In this document: one piece after another, positions 11,668 to 23,760 of the stretch
Numbering within the stretch: position 1 is the stretch's first letter
Layout of the letters: each line of letters starts with the position of its first letter
NCBI GenBank assembly: GCA_020137815.1
Contig: CM035351.1
Location: 1,846,909 to 1,910,908, forward strand
Direction: 5' to 3'
DNA from: Hormiphora californensis
Lineage: Eukaryota; Ctenophora; Tentaculata; Cydippida; Pleurobrachiidae
Length of the DNA: 64,000 nucleotides
Program-made: the position numbers and the translations under genes
Notes under the pieces: generated by a model
What the model was told of the DNA's origin: nothing
What the model saw: only the letters and a program-made list of their open reading frames with translations
Databases searched by the model: none

Positions 11668-11929
11668 AGTGAACCATAATAAAGTTCAAGTGCACCACAT
11701 CCAGAAGAGACAATATCCAAGTTAAGAGCACACCACATCCAGAAGAAGCCACTCCCGATCCAGAAAATACTACACACAGAGGATACCACGCGTAGAAGAT
11801 GCCTATTTGCGTGTGTGATATCTTCTGTTTGCGGTATCCCCTGCACGTGGTCTCTTCTGGATGGGGACTGGGGTGCTCTCCTGGTCCTGGTGCACTCTTG
11901 GACGCTCTTTAACTTTATTATGGTTCACT
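11668..11929. mobile_element. Small TIR element, AGTGAACCATAATAAAGTT ends
   Basis: A 19-bp inverted terminal repeat bounds about 260 bp. Inside are repeated CCACATCCAGAAGA motifs and their complements, giving a second level of fold-back. No ORF. Family not recognised. Confidence 0.65.
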
Positions 11930-12347
11930 ATGATGCGTGTCAGTGTGTTGTGTCGCTGTGCTCTGCGGAGTATTAACTATTTAGGAGGCTTATCTTTTTA
12001 AATATCCTGTGTTTTATGCAAATTTAATGAATTGTAATTAACCACCAGAATTATTGTTATGCCTCAGACCCCAAACAAGTAGACCCTTCGACGTAAGACT
12101 GTCCAGTCTTTTGAGAGACAACAGCATGTAATGTTATCATTCGTTCTTCCTACCAAAGTTTTACGGGCTCTACTGACTAAATGCTTTGACATGATGCATC
12201 ATTTTTTTAAACTTAGCAGAAATGTGTGTGATCACATACAAGTACAACCCCCATTACCGTTGGTGACTCAACAAAACTGGGGGGGGGGGGGGTTTGAAAC
12301 CCCATTGTGTAACAGTTATTGAAACTTGGATACATATCATTATTGGT

Positions 12348-12565
12348 TGTACGAGAATCTGGAGCGTTCTCTCATTATGATATAACGTCGTGGGGTGCCG
12401 AATATTTCACGTTCGTGACGATGGCTCACCCAGTAACCATTTGATTTCTCCTACAAATCTAACCAGCAATTGACGTCACATGAGTGAAGATGATTACAAA
12501 TACAATAGGTTGATCAAAGTCAGGACTCACGTTTTTGCAGTGACACGAGGTTGGGATCACGACTT
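12348..12565. repeat. Direct repeat, copy 1 (partner at 14228-14455)
   Basis: About 220 bp beginning TTGTACGAGAATCTGGA and ending in a CGTTTTTGCAGTGACACGAGG segment are repeated at 14228-14455 with small indels. The two copies bracket the 1000-bp TTAA element and a MITE. Confidence 0.85.
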
Positions 12566-12956
12566 TCAGGTCTCGGAAAACTTAGATCAGATCCCAATAA
12601 TGTGATCCAATTCTCGGAAAGGGGGAAGGGGTCAAATACCTCTAATGTGATCTGATCCGGGGACTACCAAGCCGTCCATAGGAATGTGTGTGACATGTGA
12701 CCCAAATTGATGGATCTGCATATGCATAGTATAGTTTGCCTAGCTCGACCCTCTCTTCAAACGCCCCGCCAAATGTAAAAGAGGGTTAAAACATAACAAA
12801 GCACAGTAATAACTATGAGTATGATACAATAATTAAAGTTGGTGACGCCATCACCTCTCTGCGACTCACCTCTCTGTGACTCAGCCCGCTTCGCGGGCTT
12901 CGTTTTCGTGCGCTAAGCGCGCGAGTTGTAAGGGTGACTGCGCCACCAATAATTAA

Positions 12957-13956
12957 GGCCAGAGGGGGGGGGGGGGGTTGACGGGTTTTTTGGGGTGTTT
13001 TTTGAGGTATACGTTATATGAAAGCGCTGGGCAAGGCGGATCGATTAGAACAGACGTCATCGATGTTGCGCGCACCGTTTGGCCAAAATTTGGGGGTTAA
13101 CATTTGGCCTATAATGGATGTTAACCCCTATAAATCAGGATTGGTGGGGTCTAGAACATCCATCATTGTACCAAAGGCTTCGCCTTGTCTTGATACAACT
13201 TCCTGAAAAGTTTTATGTCGTTACTCCAACTACTTCTTGATTTTTTGGGGGTTTACAAAATATGCGGAAAAAGCCCTTTTTGCCTCTAATTTTGCTCTTT
13301 TTTGGGACATCCTGCCTAACTTCCTGAAATAACGGCTAGGACTCAGACCTTGCCGTTTGGCATAGTTGTTCTAGAGACCGTGTTCTTCAAATTTGGTGTA
13401 GCGATTTTTTATTAAGGCCCCCGTTCAAAAATTATAGGGGTTTACATAAAATTTTCATGGACAAAACAAATGTTAACCCCTATAATTTTTGAACGGGGGC
13501 CTTAATCAAAAATCGCTACACCAAATTTGAAGAACACGGTCTCTAGAACAACTATGCCAAACGGCAAGGTCTGAGTCCTAGCCGTTATTTCAGGAAGTTA
13601 GGCAGGATGTCCCAAAAAAGAGCAAAATTAGAGGCAAAAAGGGCTTTTTCCGCATATTTTGTAAACCCCCAAAAAATCAAGAAGTAGTTGGAGTAACGAC
13701 ATACAACTTTTCAGGAAGTTGTATCAAGACAAGACGAAGCCTTTGGTACAATGATGGATGTTCTAGACCCCACCAATCCTGATTTATAGGGGTTAACATC
13801 CATTATAGGCCAAATGTTAACCCCCAAATTTTGGCCAAACGGTGTGCGCAACATCGATGACGTCTGTTCTAATCGATCCGCCTTGCCCAGCGCTTTCATA
13901 TAACGTATACCTCAAAAAACACCCCAAAAAACCCGTCGACCCCCCCCCCTCTGGCC
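12957..13956. mobile_element. 1000-bp near-perfect palindromic element, TTAA target (piggyBac-type MITE?)
   Basis: Left half 12957 to about 13441 and right half about 13472-13956 are reverse complements with very few differences; the loop is only about 30 bp. The ends read GGCCAGAGGGGG and are flanked by TTAA on each side (12953-12956, 13957-13960). TTAA target choice is characteristic of piggyBac superfamily elements; this copy encodes nothing recognisable. The family assignment rests on the target site alone. Confidence 0.72.
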
Positions 13957-13960
13957 TTAA

Positions 13961-14225
13961 AGTCGGATTTTTTGAAGTTGTCACCCCCCTTTTCACGCAC
14001 GGTGTCGTATTTGCGCGTGACAGCCCCCACTTGCTCTCACTTTTCGGCAAAAAGCCGCATATCATCGGAAAGAGCATAATTTTGTGAGTCCGTAAAAGTT
14101 TTTTTTGACGAAATTGGTCAAGAAACAAAGGTGTGAGAGCCAAAACAAGCGTCTGACAAGTTTCCGACGCGCAAATAAAAACTCGCACGCCACCCAGGGG
14201 GTGACAACTTCAAAAAATCCGACTT
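13961..14225. mobile_element. MITE, AAGTCGG family, abutting the TTAA palindrome
   Basis: Complete copy with both TIRs and TA on each side (13959-13960 and 14226-14227). Its left TA is part of the TTAA that borders the neighbouring palindrome, so the two elements are back to back. Confidence 0.82.
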
Positions 14226-14227
14226 TA

Positions 14228-14455
14228 ATTGTACGAGAATCTGGAACAGTCAAGTATTGCGTTCTCTCATTATGATATAACGTCGTGGGGTGCCAAATAT
14301 TTCACGTTCGTGACGATGGCTCACACAGTAACCATTTGATTTCTCCTACAAATCTAACCAGCAATTGACGTCACTTGCGTGTAGATCGTTACATATACAA
14401 TGGGTTGATCAGGACTCACGTTTTTGCAGTGACACGAGGTTGAGATCACGACTTT
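14228..14455. repeat. Direct repeat, copy 2 (partner at 12348-12565)
   Basis: Begins directly after the MITE. Differs from copy 1 by a ~13-base insertion near its start and scattered substitutions. Confidence 0.85.
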
Positions 14456-14605
14456 TAAGTATTGGACAAACTTGCTAATAGCGGACACACCCGATCTACC
14501 GACTATAATAATGTGTGTTAAAGTCAGGGGGGGGGGGTAGACGGGCCTAAAAAGTCACTTTTAAAATATGGCCCGACACTTCGAGCCGGACCAGATAAAA
14601 TAATA

Positions 14606-15253
14606 CAGGGTGTTCATATGGGATCTTTACAAGCGTTGGGCTTCACTCAGAAAAAAGTTGACAAAATTAGCTTATGAAACTTCATACTTGGACTATTCTA
14701 TACCCTCATTCAAGGTTCCTGGTGTTTCCGGAGCTCTAATACCCCTGGAAGTGTGTTTTTGGCATCAAAACTACCAGAAGGAATTTTTTTGCTGGTGCTG
14801 AGACTTTGCTAGAATGTTTTTTGGGTATTTTCTATGTCAATTCCAAAGTTTCATGATGATTGGATGTGTGGTTCAGTCACCAAGTTCCAAATAAACTGGC
14901 TAGAAAGGCCCAAAAACAGCTCAAAAACAGCAAAAAATTTATATTTTAGAGTCTTTCCAGGCACTTTTTTCGAAATTTTGAGTTTATAAAACACATCCAA
15001 TCATCATGAAACTTTGGAATTGACATAGAAAATACCCAAAAAACATTCTAGCAAAGTCTCAGCACCAGCAAAAAATTCCTTCTGGTAGTTTTGATGCCAA
15101 AAACACACTTCCAGGGGTATTAGAGCTCCGGAAACACCAGGAACCTTGAATGAGGGTATAGAATAGTCCAAGTATGAAGTTTCATAAGCTAATTTTGTCA
15201 AATTTTTTCTGGGTGAAGCCCAACGCTTGTAAAGATCCCATATGAACACCCTG
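14606..15253. mobile_element. 648-bp TIR element, CAGGGTGTTC ends, TA target (mariner-type)
   Basis: Arms 14606 to about 14870 and about 14990-15253 are inverted copies of ~265 bp, ending CAGGGTGTTCATATGGGATC. TA flanks both sides (14604-14605, 15254-15255). CAGGGTG termini plus TA duplication are typical of mariner-like MITEs. No transposase. Confidence 0.82.
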
Positions 15254-15343
15254 TACTATCTTCTTCTTCTACGAGGACGTCCTGGGTGATGTGACTGGTG
15301 AGTTGCCAAGCTGCTTCGGCCCAAGGAGACTTGGGGAGCTGGG

Positions 15344-16606
15344 CAGGTGAGTAGAACTTCGCTCCCAGTAAAAGGCTGCAGTAAAAGGCTGCAGAAAAAG
15401 GCTGCAGTAAAAGGCTGCAGTAAAAGGCTGCAGTAAAAGGCTGCAGTAAAAGGCTGCAGTAAAAGGCTGCAATAAAAGGCTGCAAGGGATCACGTATCCA
15501 ACCAGACTAAAGCGGGGGATAGACCGAATCGTCCCACCCTAATAGTGTTTCGTATCACGTATCGGCTGTAGAGAGACCGAATCACCATCCCCTAATTATA
15601 GTGATTCGTGTCACGTATCCAACTAGACCATATGCGATAGAGACCGAGATAGAGAGCGAGTACGAGTGAGAACTGAGAGAGTGAAAAATCAGAATCACGG
15701 TATGGTATCACGTACCATGGTATATCCTCTAATGAAAAGCGGTTACCAATTGACAATGAGACCTCATCGGTCCCGATACGTGATTCTCTACCGCTATGTA
15801 TTCTCCATTAGTCTTTCCGTATCGATCCACGATTCAGTAGAGGTAGTCAGTAACTACTGAGAGTGTTGGTCTAATGAGGTAGCTACCTACCGGTACGATA
15901 GATCCATTGATTGAGCGTGTAGCACAATGACAGGTGAACCACTCAACCACTTGGTTCACCTATCATAGTATTATGTGTGATTCCGCTCTACTGAATTGTG
16001 TACATAAAGACTATTGGCGAATAACGGTAGAAAATCAGTAATCACGTATTGGCACCGATTAGGTGAAATTACAGGTAACCGCCTTTCATTTAATTAACCA
16101 AGACTAATGGAGAATACATAGCGGTAGAGAATCACGTATCGGGACCGATGAGGTCTCATTGTCAATTGGTAACCGCTTTTCATTAGAGGATACCATGGTA
16201 GGTGATACCATACCGTGATTCTGATTTTTCACTCTCTCAGTTCTCACTCGTACTCGCTCTCTATCTCGGTCTCTATCGCATATGGTCTTATAGTTGGATA
16301 CGTGACACGAATCACTATAATTAGGGGTCAGGGGAGGGTGATTCGGTCTCTCTACAGCCGATACGTGATACGAAACACTATTAGGGTAGGACGATTCGGT
16401 CTATTCCCCGCTTTAGTCTGGTTAGATACGTGATCCCTTGCAGCCTTTTACTGCAGCCTTTTACTGCAGCCTTTTACTGCAGCCTTTTACTGCAGCCTTT
16501 TTCTGCAGCCTTTTACTGCAGCCTTTTTCTGCAGCCTTTTTCTGCAGCCTTTTTCTGCAGCCTTTTACTGCAGCCTTTTACTGGGAGCGAAGTTCTACTC
16601 ACCTGC
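15344..16606. mobile_element. Fold-back element with 13-bp minisatellite arms
   Basis: Long inverted repeat. Each arm starts with GCAGGTGAGTAGAACTTCGC, then an array of a 13-bp unit (GTAAAAGGCTGCA or its complement; 8-9 copies at left, about 10 at right), then about 370 bp of unique DNA ending near ACTAATGGAGAATACATAGC. The middle (about 15840-16080) is the loop. Arrays of short repeats in the arms fit the Foldback (FB) style of TIR element; the 13-bp unit is also readable as short peptide repeats on either strand, which is not taken as coding. Confidence 0.75.
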
Positions 16607-16933
16607 CGGGAGCTGGTGCTATACCAGGTCACAGGGGGTGTGAAACTAGCCTTTAAAGGTTGACAAGATACCCAAAACTTCTCGCCTATCGTATTCTCTC
16701 GACCCATCATCAGTTTCCAGCACTTCCTCAGAATTTCTTATCTAGAAATATAATGTGCAAAAGAGGGGGTCTACTGATAAATGAGAGGCGTTTCATAAGA
16801 TACTATTAGTGGTGCTCCATCGGGGCTCCATCATAATGGCCACATACATAGCGCCACCCATGCGGCGTTCCCAGTGTCCAAAACTAACAATGTATGCTTT
16901 TTTGTGTTTTGGACGGAGCACCACAGTGACTGT

Positions 16934-18656
16934 ATGGTGCGCTTTTACACACACAGTTTTGAAGAAAATTGAGGTTAAATGTTACCCAAAAATCTATATA
17001 ATCCTCAATAAATCACCTTGAAACTTGGCAGGCATGCTCCTGATAGTAGAGGCAATAATTACACTCACCTCCTCTGATGTCTATGAAACTTCTCCCATGC
17101 TAAGAGGTGGCAATAGAGGTTCAAATGCCGCTGAGTTTAAGTCTGAACAATGTTCGGTTCGTTAATTATCGCTAATTGAAAAATGTTAAAATGGCCTGAA
17201 ATCGCCCTAAGTTCCGATTTGAAATTTTGGAGTTGAGACTCCAGACTTCGTAGAGATGTCCGCTAGGATGACAATATGCACCAAAATCGGACGGAAGCCT
17301 AAATTCGTCCGAATTCGGTACGAAAAGCCGGGTAGACTGAATTTTAGTCATGTGACCAAAATGAAAATGCCATTTGTACCTTTCCTGTACGTCGGCGATA
17401 AAAAATAAGGCCATTTTTCGTCATTTCCATCGCTTTCTGCATCTTTTAAGCCCCCTATAAATATCCCTTACCTCAACGGTTCAGAAGTTAGGTTCAGAAC
17501 ATACCTTTTTACATCAAAAAGGTAACAAATCGGAACTTAGGGCGATTTCAGGCCATTTTAGCATTTTTCAATTAGCGATAATTAACGAACCAAACATTGT
17601 TCAGACTTAAACTCAGCGGCATTTGAACCTCTATTGCCACCTCTTAGCATGGGAGAAGTTTCATAGACATCAGAGGAGGTGAGTGTAATTATTGCCTCTA
17701 CTATGATATGTTCGTACACGGATCTGGTGCAGCGAGTTTTGATTAAATAGGACCTGGTTCTAATAGGCCAGTCATATGATGTTGTGAAATGGAACTAATT
17801 GATCTAAAAGCGATTCCACTTCCAGGGCACTCCAATGGGTCTCTACAACCACCAAAAAAATTTACCGCGGGTACCGCGATAATTAACGAACCGAACATTG
17901 TTCAGACTTAAACTCAGCGGCATTTGAACCTCTATTGCCACCTCTTAGCATGGGAGAAGTTTCATAGACATCAGAGGAGGTGAGTGTAATTATTGCCTCT
18001 ACTATGATATGTTCGTACACGGATCTGGTGCAGCGAGTTTTGATTAAATAGGACCTGGTTCTAAAGTTATTGAGGTAACCTCAATAACTCATTGAGGAAC
18101 CAGCAAAAATATCGAATCGAATCGAATTGAATCGAGTAGTTTTGTGAGCTCAGAGATCGAATCGAAATTGAATCGATATTTTTTGACCGTCCAAAGATCA
18201 AATCGAAATCGAATCGAGATTTTTGAACCCCCAAAGATCGAATCGAGATCGAATCGAAAGGTTTTGATCGCCCAAAGATCGAATCGAGTTCGAATCGATA
18301 AATTTTGATCGGTCACCCAAAGATCGAATCGAGATCGAAAATATATCAAGAATTGCCGGCTCCTAGCCAGTAGAAACAGGCGATATTATCGGATCGAAAG
18401 ATCGAATCGAATCGAGATCGAATTGAAAGTTTTTGATCGCTCAAATATCGAGTCGAGATCGAATCGAGATTTTTGAACCCCAAAAGATCGAATCGATATT
18501 TTGTACAGTTAGGCTCTTCTTGGTGAGATCTAACTTTTGGAACCGTTTCTCAAGTGATATTTTCTATGATTTATTGATGAATGATGATTACATAGATTTT
18601 GGGCAAAAGTTAACCTCAATTTTCACCAAAAAACTGTGTGTGCAAAAGCGCACCAT
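16934..18656. mobile_element. Composite TIR element with nested inverted and direct repeats
   Basis: Outer inverted ends of about 45 bp (GGTGCGCTTTTACACACA at 16936 and its complement ending near 18655, each followed inward by an AAAATTGAGGTTAA block). Inside, arms at about 17043-17216 and 17529-17706 form an inverted repeat, and 17578-17764 is directly repeated at 17879-18064. No coding region. A related AAAATTGAGGTTAA segment is also at about 61360. Confidence 0.6.
18098..18500. repeat. AGATCGAATCGA-type degenerate satellite
   Basis: Roughly 400 bp of tandem GATCGAATCGA motifs with a loose ~45-bp higher period (TTTTGATCGCCCAAAGATCG). Sits inside the composite element at 16934-18656. Confidence 0.8.
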
Positions 18657-19170
18657 TATTTTTTTTTTTGGTGTTTCTCGGACCCCATTGGGGAAAAATG
18701 CAAGTGGAAAACCGCTGAATGTCTAAGTGTCTCGGTTACCTGGCCTACTATAACAGGGCTACATATAGTGTTTCATCTGGTCCGGCTCGGAGCGTGACAA
18801 AAGTTGCAAGGGCAGTAGGTAGCGTGCCGCCTTGAGTATCTTCGTGGGCGGTGCAGGAGGGATTGCTCTTTTCCCGTTCGTAACAACTTAACAACCGTTC
18901 GAAATCTACCGGCTAACCATCTCATTGACGTCACGACAGTTGGGATCATAACTCCCAGCTGGTACAGTCCGTGCTAAGTTGGACGTTCATATATCACGCT
19001 TTTAAGTCACGATGCTATTTAGTTCTTACAGATATTGCCCATCAGACGCAGCTCCTCTAAAGCCCTCTCTCATCATGTTTAGTAGTTTTGTGCAGCATCT
19101 TCAAATTATCATTGCCCTCTACCTTTCATATCTGCTTTTGCTGTAACTTATTAATTCCAGTTAGAGTACC
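18657..19170. other. Intergenic DNA and ANP32 5' region
   Basis: No ORF or clear repeat from about 18750 on. Should hold the promoter and 5' UTR of the downstream ANP32 gene; no convincing TATA or initiator is visible. Confidence 0.35.
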
Positions 19171-21926
19171 ATGGCAAGTCAGGACATGGAATCGAGGGTG
19201 AAAAACGAGTTGGCCGGCCAGAAACCTTCTGAGGTTAGTATATTATCTATGTGACATACATGTATAATAGTATGCATCTGGCGACTGGCATGTGTGGTGT
19301 ACTTGTGAGACATGTGTGGTATTTGTGGTGTTGGATGGTTTCCCTCCGAGATGTTCGTATCATCATGACATGATACATTGTATTGAACAGGTTTATTAAC
19401 GAATTCTATAGGTGTATGTAGTTTAAAAGTGAATATTATCCGGGGGGGGGGGATCACCCTAACTGTATCAGACATCCATGCCCCTAACTGTCCCAGGTGG
19501 AAAAAACCACCCCACCCCCCTTGATTATGATAGTTAGGGTCCTCCTCTAACTGTCTCACAACCCAAATTTTGGGACCCACCCCCCTATTTTCCGGAAAAT
19601 CCCACTTTTTTGACGTTTTGGGGAACATATATCTGCCACAGACACCCAAAAGTTGGGACCCACACCTATTTTTCCAGAAAATTTTAAATTTTTGACAGTT
19701 AGGGGTCCTCCTCTAACTGTCTCCTTACCCAAAGTTTTGGACCCACCCCCAAAAATAGTTCACGCAGAACCCCAAATTTTCAGTTTGTTGCCTGACCAAA
19801 ATCATAGCGCACAAAATTGGTCACTGCGGTGCCTTCAGGCTCCAAAATTCCCCAATTTTGACCCAAATTTCCAACATTTTGACAGTTAGAGGAAAATTCT
19901 AACTGTCCGTGTCCCTTCGGGACCCCTACACCCCCAAAATTTTGACAGTTAGGGGAAACCCCTGACTGTCTGGGTCCCTTCGGGACCCACCCACCCTAAC
20001 CACCATGGATGTCTGATACAGGTGGGGTGAACCCCCCCCCGTATTATCAAACTACACAAGTTAGTCAGGTCCACTATTGGTGCACGGTCGTGCCTACGGA
20101 AGGAGTGCTTGGATCATCTTGAAACCGGTTTTAAGTTAACTAATGCATATCCAAAAGTGTCTGTAGCTATTTGGGTGATGTTCTGACAATCCAATCACGA
20201 GTTATGACCAAAAAACAGTCAAAAAAGACGTTTTAAAGTGACAAAAAGGAGGACCTGAACACAGCCCTTATATGAAGGGTTGGGGCTATTAGTTGGGGCT
20301 ATAAGTTGTAACTCCCCACATCTCCCTCACTATGTTTGAAATGAAATTACCCCTCATCGCGTCGCGAACTATGCAGCGTTATAGGAGTAACTATCTCCCC
20401 ACATCTCACAACGTTTGACACCTAACTTCCTAACCACATCTCACAACGTTTTGCACCACCAGGTGACAGAGCTGATCCTGGATAACTGTCGGTCTACCTC
20501 CATGGTGGGGATTACTGATGAGTACGTAGAGCTGGAGGTCCTTAGTGTCATTAACGTTGGTCTCACTACTCTCCAAGGATTCCCATCGCTCCCCAAACTC
20601 AGATCGGTTAGTGGTAGAATATATATCTGATGACTGCTTATACAGGATGTCCCATATATTCTCCGGGTCGGATATTTGTGTGAAAACAAACTACGGGAGT
20701 GTAGCCCAGCTTCTGAATCCTTATTTTGATAATTACTGTAAATTCCTTTTTATTGTTTTCTTACCCTATATTTCTCTAATCAATTTATTAATTATTTAAT
20801 TAATTAATTTCTCTCATCTTCAGTTGGAGTTGAGTGATAACAAGATCAGTGGAGAGTTTGACTGCCTGAAGAGTTGCCCCAATCTGGTATCCCTGAAATT
20901 ATGCAACAACAAGATAACTGATCTTGCATCTCTCGAGACATTGGTAAGAACTAAGAAACACTTGGCAGCCATCATGTATGGGAATTATATGCAAGATAGT
21001 CTGAGAGTTAAAAGGGTGACGTATGGTATGTAGAAAGATAAAGTTAAAATTTAGGGAGTGAGCAATTGGGTAGTAGGGAATGGGACAGGAAGTGTGTGTA
21101 CACATGTTTACCTGTACAGGGCACTTTAAAAGTATTTACTTCTGACCAGGAAAAGGGAGAGAGGTAGAGAGAGATAGGGATAGAGAGAGACAGAGAGAGA
21201 GAGTGTGTGTGTTAATATTGGGGAGGGGGTTCTTAATCTTTTGGTAGTTCTGTAGAAACATTGCGTGAGAGATAGAAATAGGGGCAGGAATGTGTTTGCA
21301 GATTTAGGGGGCAGATTAGAGAATAATTGTCACATGAGATCAGAGATCATCCACCTAGTTTTTGCAGTTTCTGCATCTTAGAATGTCAATTCTCTGGGGA
21401 ATTAGAGTGACGTACAATCAACCCCATTTCACTACGATACAATCAATACAATAATTACATAGTTTCACAACCATGCTTGTAGGATTCAACGATTGTATTC
21501 AAATCTCCCTCTTAGGTTATAACTCTGCTCGCTGACATTCAAATCCATAAACTTAATATATCGCGATTAAACAAGCATTCCATATGTTAGTTCATTCAAC
21601 TAACAGCAGCTAACAAATGTATCCCCATTTTAGAAAGAGTTAACCAAGCTAGCAAGTCTTGATCTACTGGAGTGCCCCATCGCCAGTGAGGATAACTACA
21701 GAGAGGATGTACTCAAGTCTCTTTCCCAACTTGTCTATCTTGATGGCATCGACAGGTCACAACATTTTACAAAACAACCCTCGAAAGGGTCTACCGAAAC
21801 ACAAGATATTCAGATCTTCGCGCCAAATCGCGCGCTTTCATGTGTCTCTGTGTGTTGTGGGCGCGCGCCTCTTGCTTTGTGTCCTTGGTCTCCACTTCCT
21901 CTCCGGCCCTCTCTCTTTGATACCTT

Positions 21927-22024
<98 letters not shown>

Positions 22025-22571
22025 CGTTTCCCTCTCTTTCCGTCTCCCTCACTCTTTCATGTCTCCTATCGTCCAAGCAAGAGGTTGTACGCCGTGTATA
22101 CTGATATTAACATCTCTCTCCCACTCTTTTGACCCATGCTACTTCTAACAGGGAGGGAAATGCTGAACCGGACTCAGACGAGGATTACGAGTTTGACGAA
22201 GACGAGGGTGAAGTTGAGAGCGGGGCTAGTGGAGAGGAAGATGGGGTAAGTAGGGGACAAGAGCAATGTGTATAACTATACACAGCTACCTCTTCCAACA
22301 ATTTCAACCATTTGCGAGGAGCGAATGGTACCTAACCTACTCTAAATAATTGTCTTTACAGGAGGAGGAGGACGGCGACGAAGATGAAGAAGATGAAGAG
22401 GAGGAGGAAGAAGAGGAGGGAAAAGAAGAGGAGGGGAAAGAAGAAGGAGAAGGAGAGAATGCTGTTGTAAATACAAACGGTGAAGATTCCTCAGACGTAC
22501 CCCCTGCCAAGCGGGCTAAACTTGATGACGCTAGTGACCTGTCAAACGGAGCTACCGAGATTGAGTCATAA
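19171..22571 (+). CDS. ANP32: ANP32 family acidic leucine-rich nuclear phosphoprotein
   Basis: Six exons with closing phases: 19171-19233, 20463-20606, 20824-20943, 21634-21755, 22152-22245 and 22362-22571, giving 250 residues, the normal ANP32 length. Leucine-rich repeats span about 20-150 ([46 protein letters not shown]), followed by the LRR cap with [14 protein letters not shown] and LVYLDGID. The C-terminal third is a long Asp/Glu tract ([16 protein letters not shown], then almost pure Glu), ending with PPAKRAKL, a basic nuclear-localisation type signal. ANP32 proteins bind histones, inhibit PP2A and act in chromatin and mRNA export; which paralogue (A, B or E) cannot be said from one invertebrate copy. 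Intron 1 carries a transposable element; intron 4 carries a long (CT)n tract. Start chosen by [14 protein letters not shown], which fits the family's MxMxxRIxxEL N terminus. Confidence 0.93.
19438..20046. mobile_element. TIR element in ANP32 intron 1 with internal GACAGTTAG repeats
   Basis: Ends are inverted around TGTATCAGACATCCATG (about 19465 and its complement near 20010), each preceded by a G/C run. The interior has at least five copies of a motif around TTTTGACAGTTAGGGG with AACTGTC complements, plus repeated GGGACCCACCC. No ORF of note. Confidence 0.68.
21922..22022. repeat. (CT)n microsatellite, ANP32 intron 4
   Basis: About 100 bp of CT with a few TTTC or ATCT interruptions. Confidence 0.95.
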
Positions 22572-22631
22572 CAATGAGATGCATTCAGATATTGGACAAT
22601 ATATCGTTGTTTCATTCACATGGGTCCAGCC

Positions 22632-22745
<114 letters not shown>

Positions 22746-23189
22746 TGTGTGACGTGTGTTAATGAAAGAGCAACCAGATAGATTCCATCTTCTCTTTCCT
22801 ATAAGTTGATATTTTTATTTGTGCCAGGTGCCCTGACTGAAATTGACCTAATTTCTGCTGAGCTAAATTTCGAGTGTTTTCATTTGTTCTGGAACCTTAT
22901 TTGGCCAATACCCGTTACCCTGACGACCAACTAACTGGGTGCAGATCAGTGATCTCTGTCAAGTAGTTACATGGTTGTGTGGAGCTAGTACCTGGTCAAG
23001 GAAATCGTTTACTACGAGGGCTGTTGCAGCAGTGGTGAAAGGAATCCCAAAAACGGTGCGAGCTAAGTCTCGTGGTAGCCGCGCAGTAGCAGTGCTGAAA
23101 ATGTGCTTTTCATTGAGGCTTGTTAATGCGCGCTACAAAATGACATGTTACACGGTCGCTTGTGGAGAATAATAAGCCCGATCAATTGA

Positions 23190-23600
23190 TGTAAGATGTC
23201 CCTCGATGGACTCCCTTAGCAGACGGTGCACTATTTCTGTCACAATGGTGCTCCATCATATTGGCCGCCAACACAGCACCGCCCAAAACGTTGTCAAAAA
23301 CGTGAAAAAAACACGCAATTTTAGCGGGCCGCGTCGTGGACAACGCTGTACACACCAGTTACACCAGCGTCCCCCTGATATCAGGGCACGGCGCGTTCCT
23401 GCATGCCCGGCCATCATGTGCAGATGGTTCTGTGGGAACCATGTGACACTGCTGCGCGTGACGTAAATTGTATGGAAAGTAGTACTAGCGCGCACCGTCA
23501 GCACTCACTTGCTTGCCGACCTTGGCAACTGCCGTGCTTGGGAACTGATGCCTGGGAATCTCTAACTGGTGCCTTGGGTGAAGCTTTATAAGTGCGGCCA
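23190..23600. repeat. Dispersed repeat, uninterrupted copy (second copy at 39520-40785 is split)
   Basis: The segment with CGTCCCCCTGATATCAGGG, CATGCCCGGCCATCATGTGC and GCGCACCGTCAGCACTCACTTGC is found in reverse orientation around 39575-39655 and 40628-40750, where a 970-bp fold-back element splits it. Thus this copy shows the empty site. GGTGCTCCATCATATTGGCC near 23247 also resembles 16811. Confidence 0.8.
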
Positions 23601-23760
23601 AATGCCAATATGACGGATCATCATTGTGATTTGTGACAGAGTTATGCAAACCTTGATCTACTGATTGAAGAACACTATAACAAACTAACAAGGATGTGAT
23701 AGCGATTTTTCAGTCATGACTGGGTCCTTGACGGATGTGATAGCAATTTGACAGTCATGA

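Noticed and set aside
15198-15493. Open frames of repeated CSLLLQPFTAAFY peptides
   Set aside because: Produced by the 13-bp minisatellite, which stays open in all frames; no start context or partner exon.
21810-22104. Arg/Glu-rich and Ser/Leu-rich frames
   Set aside because: Translation of the (CT)n microsatellite in the ANP32 intron.
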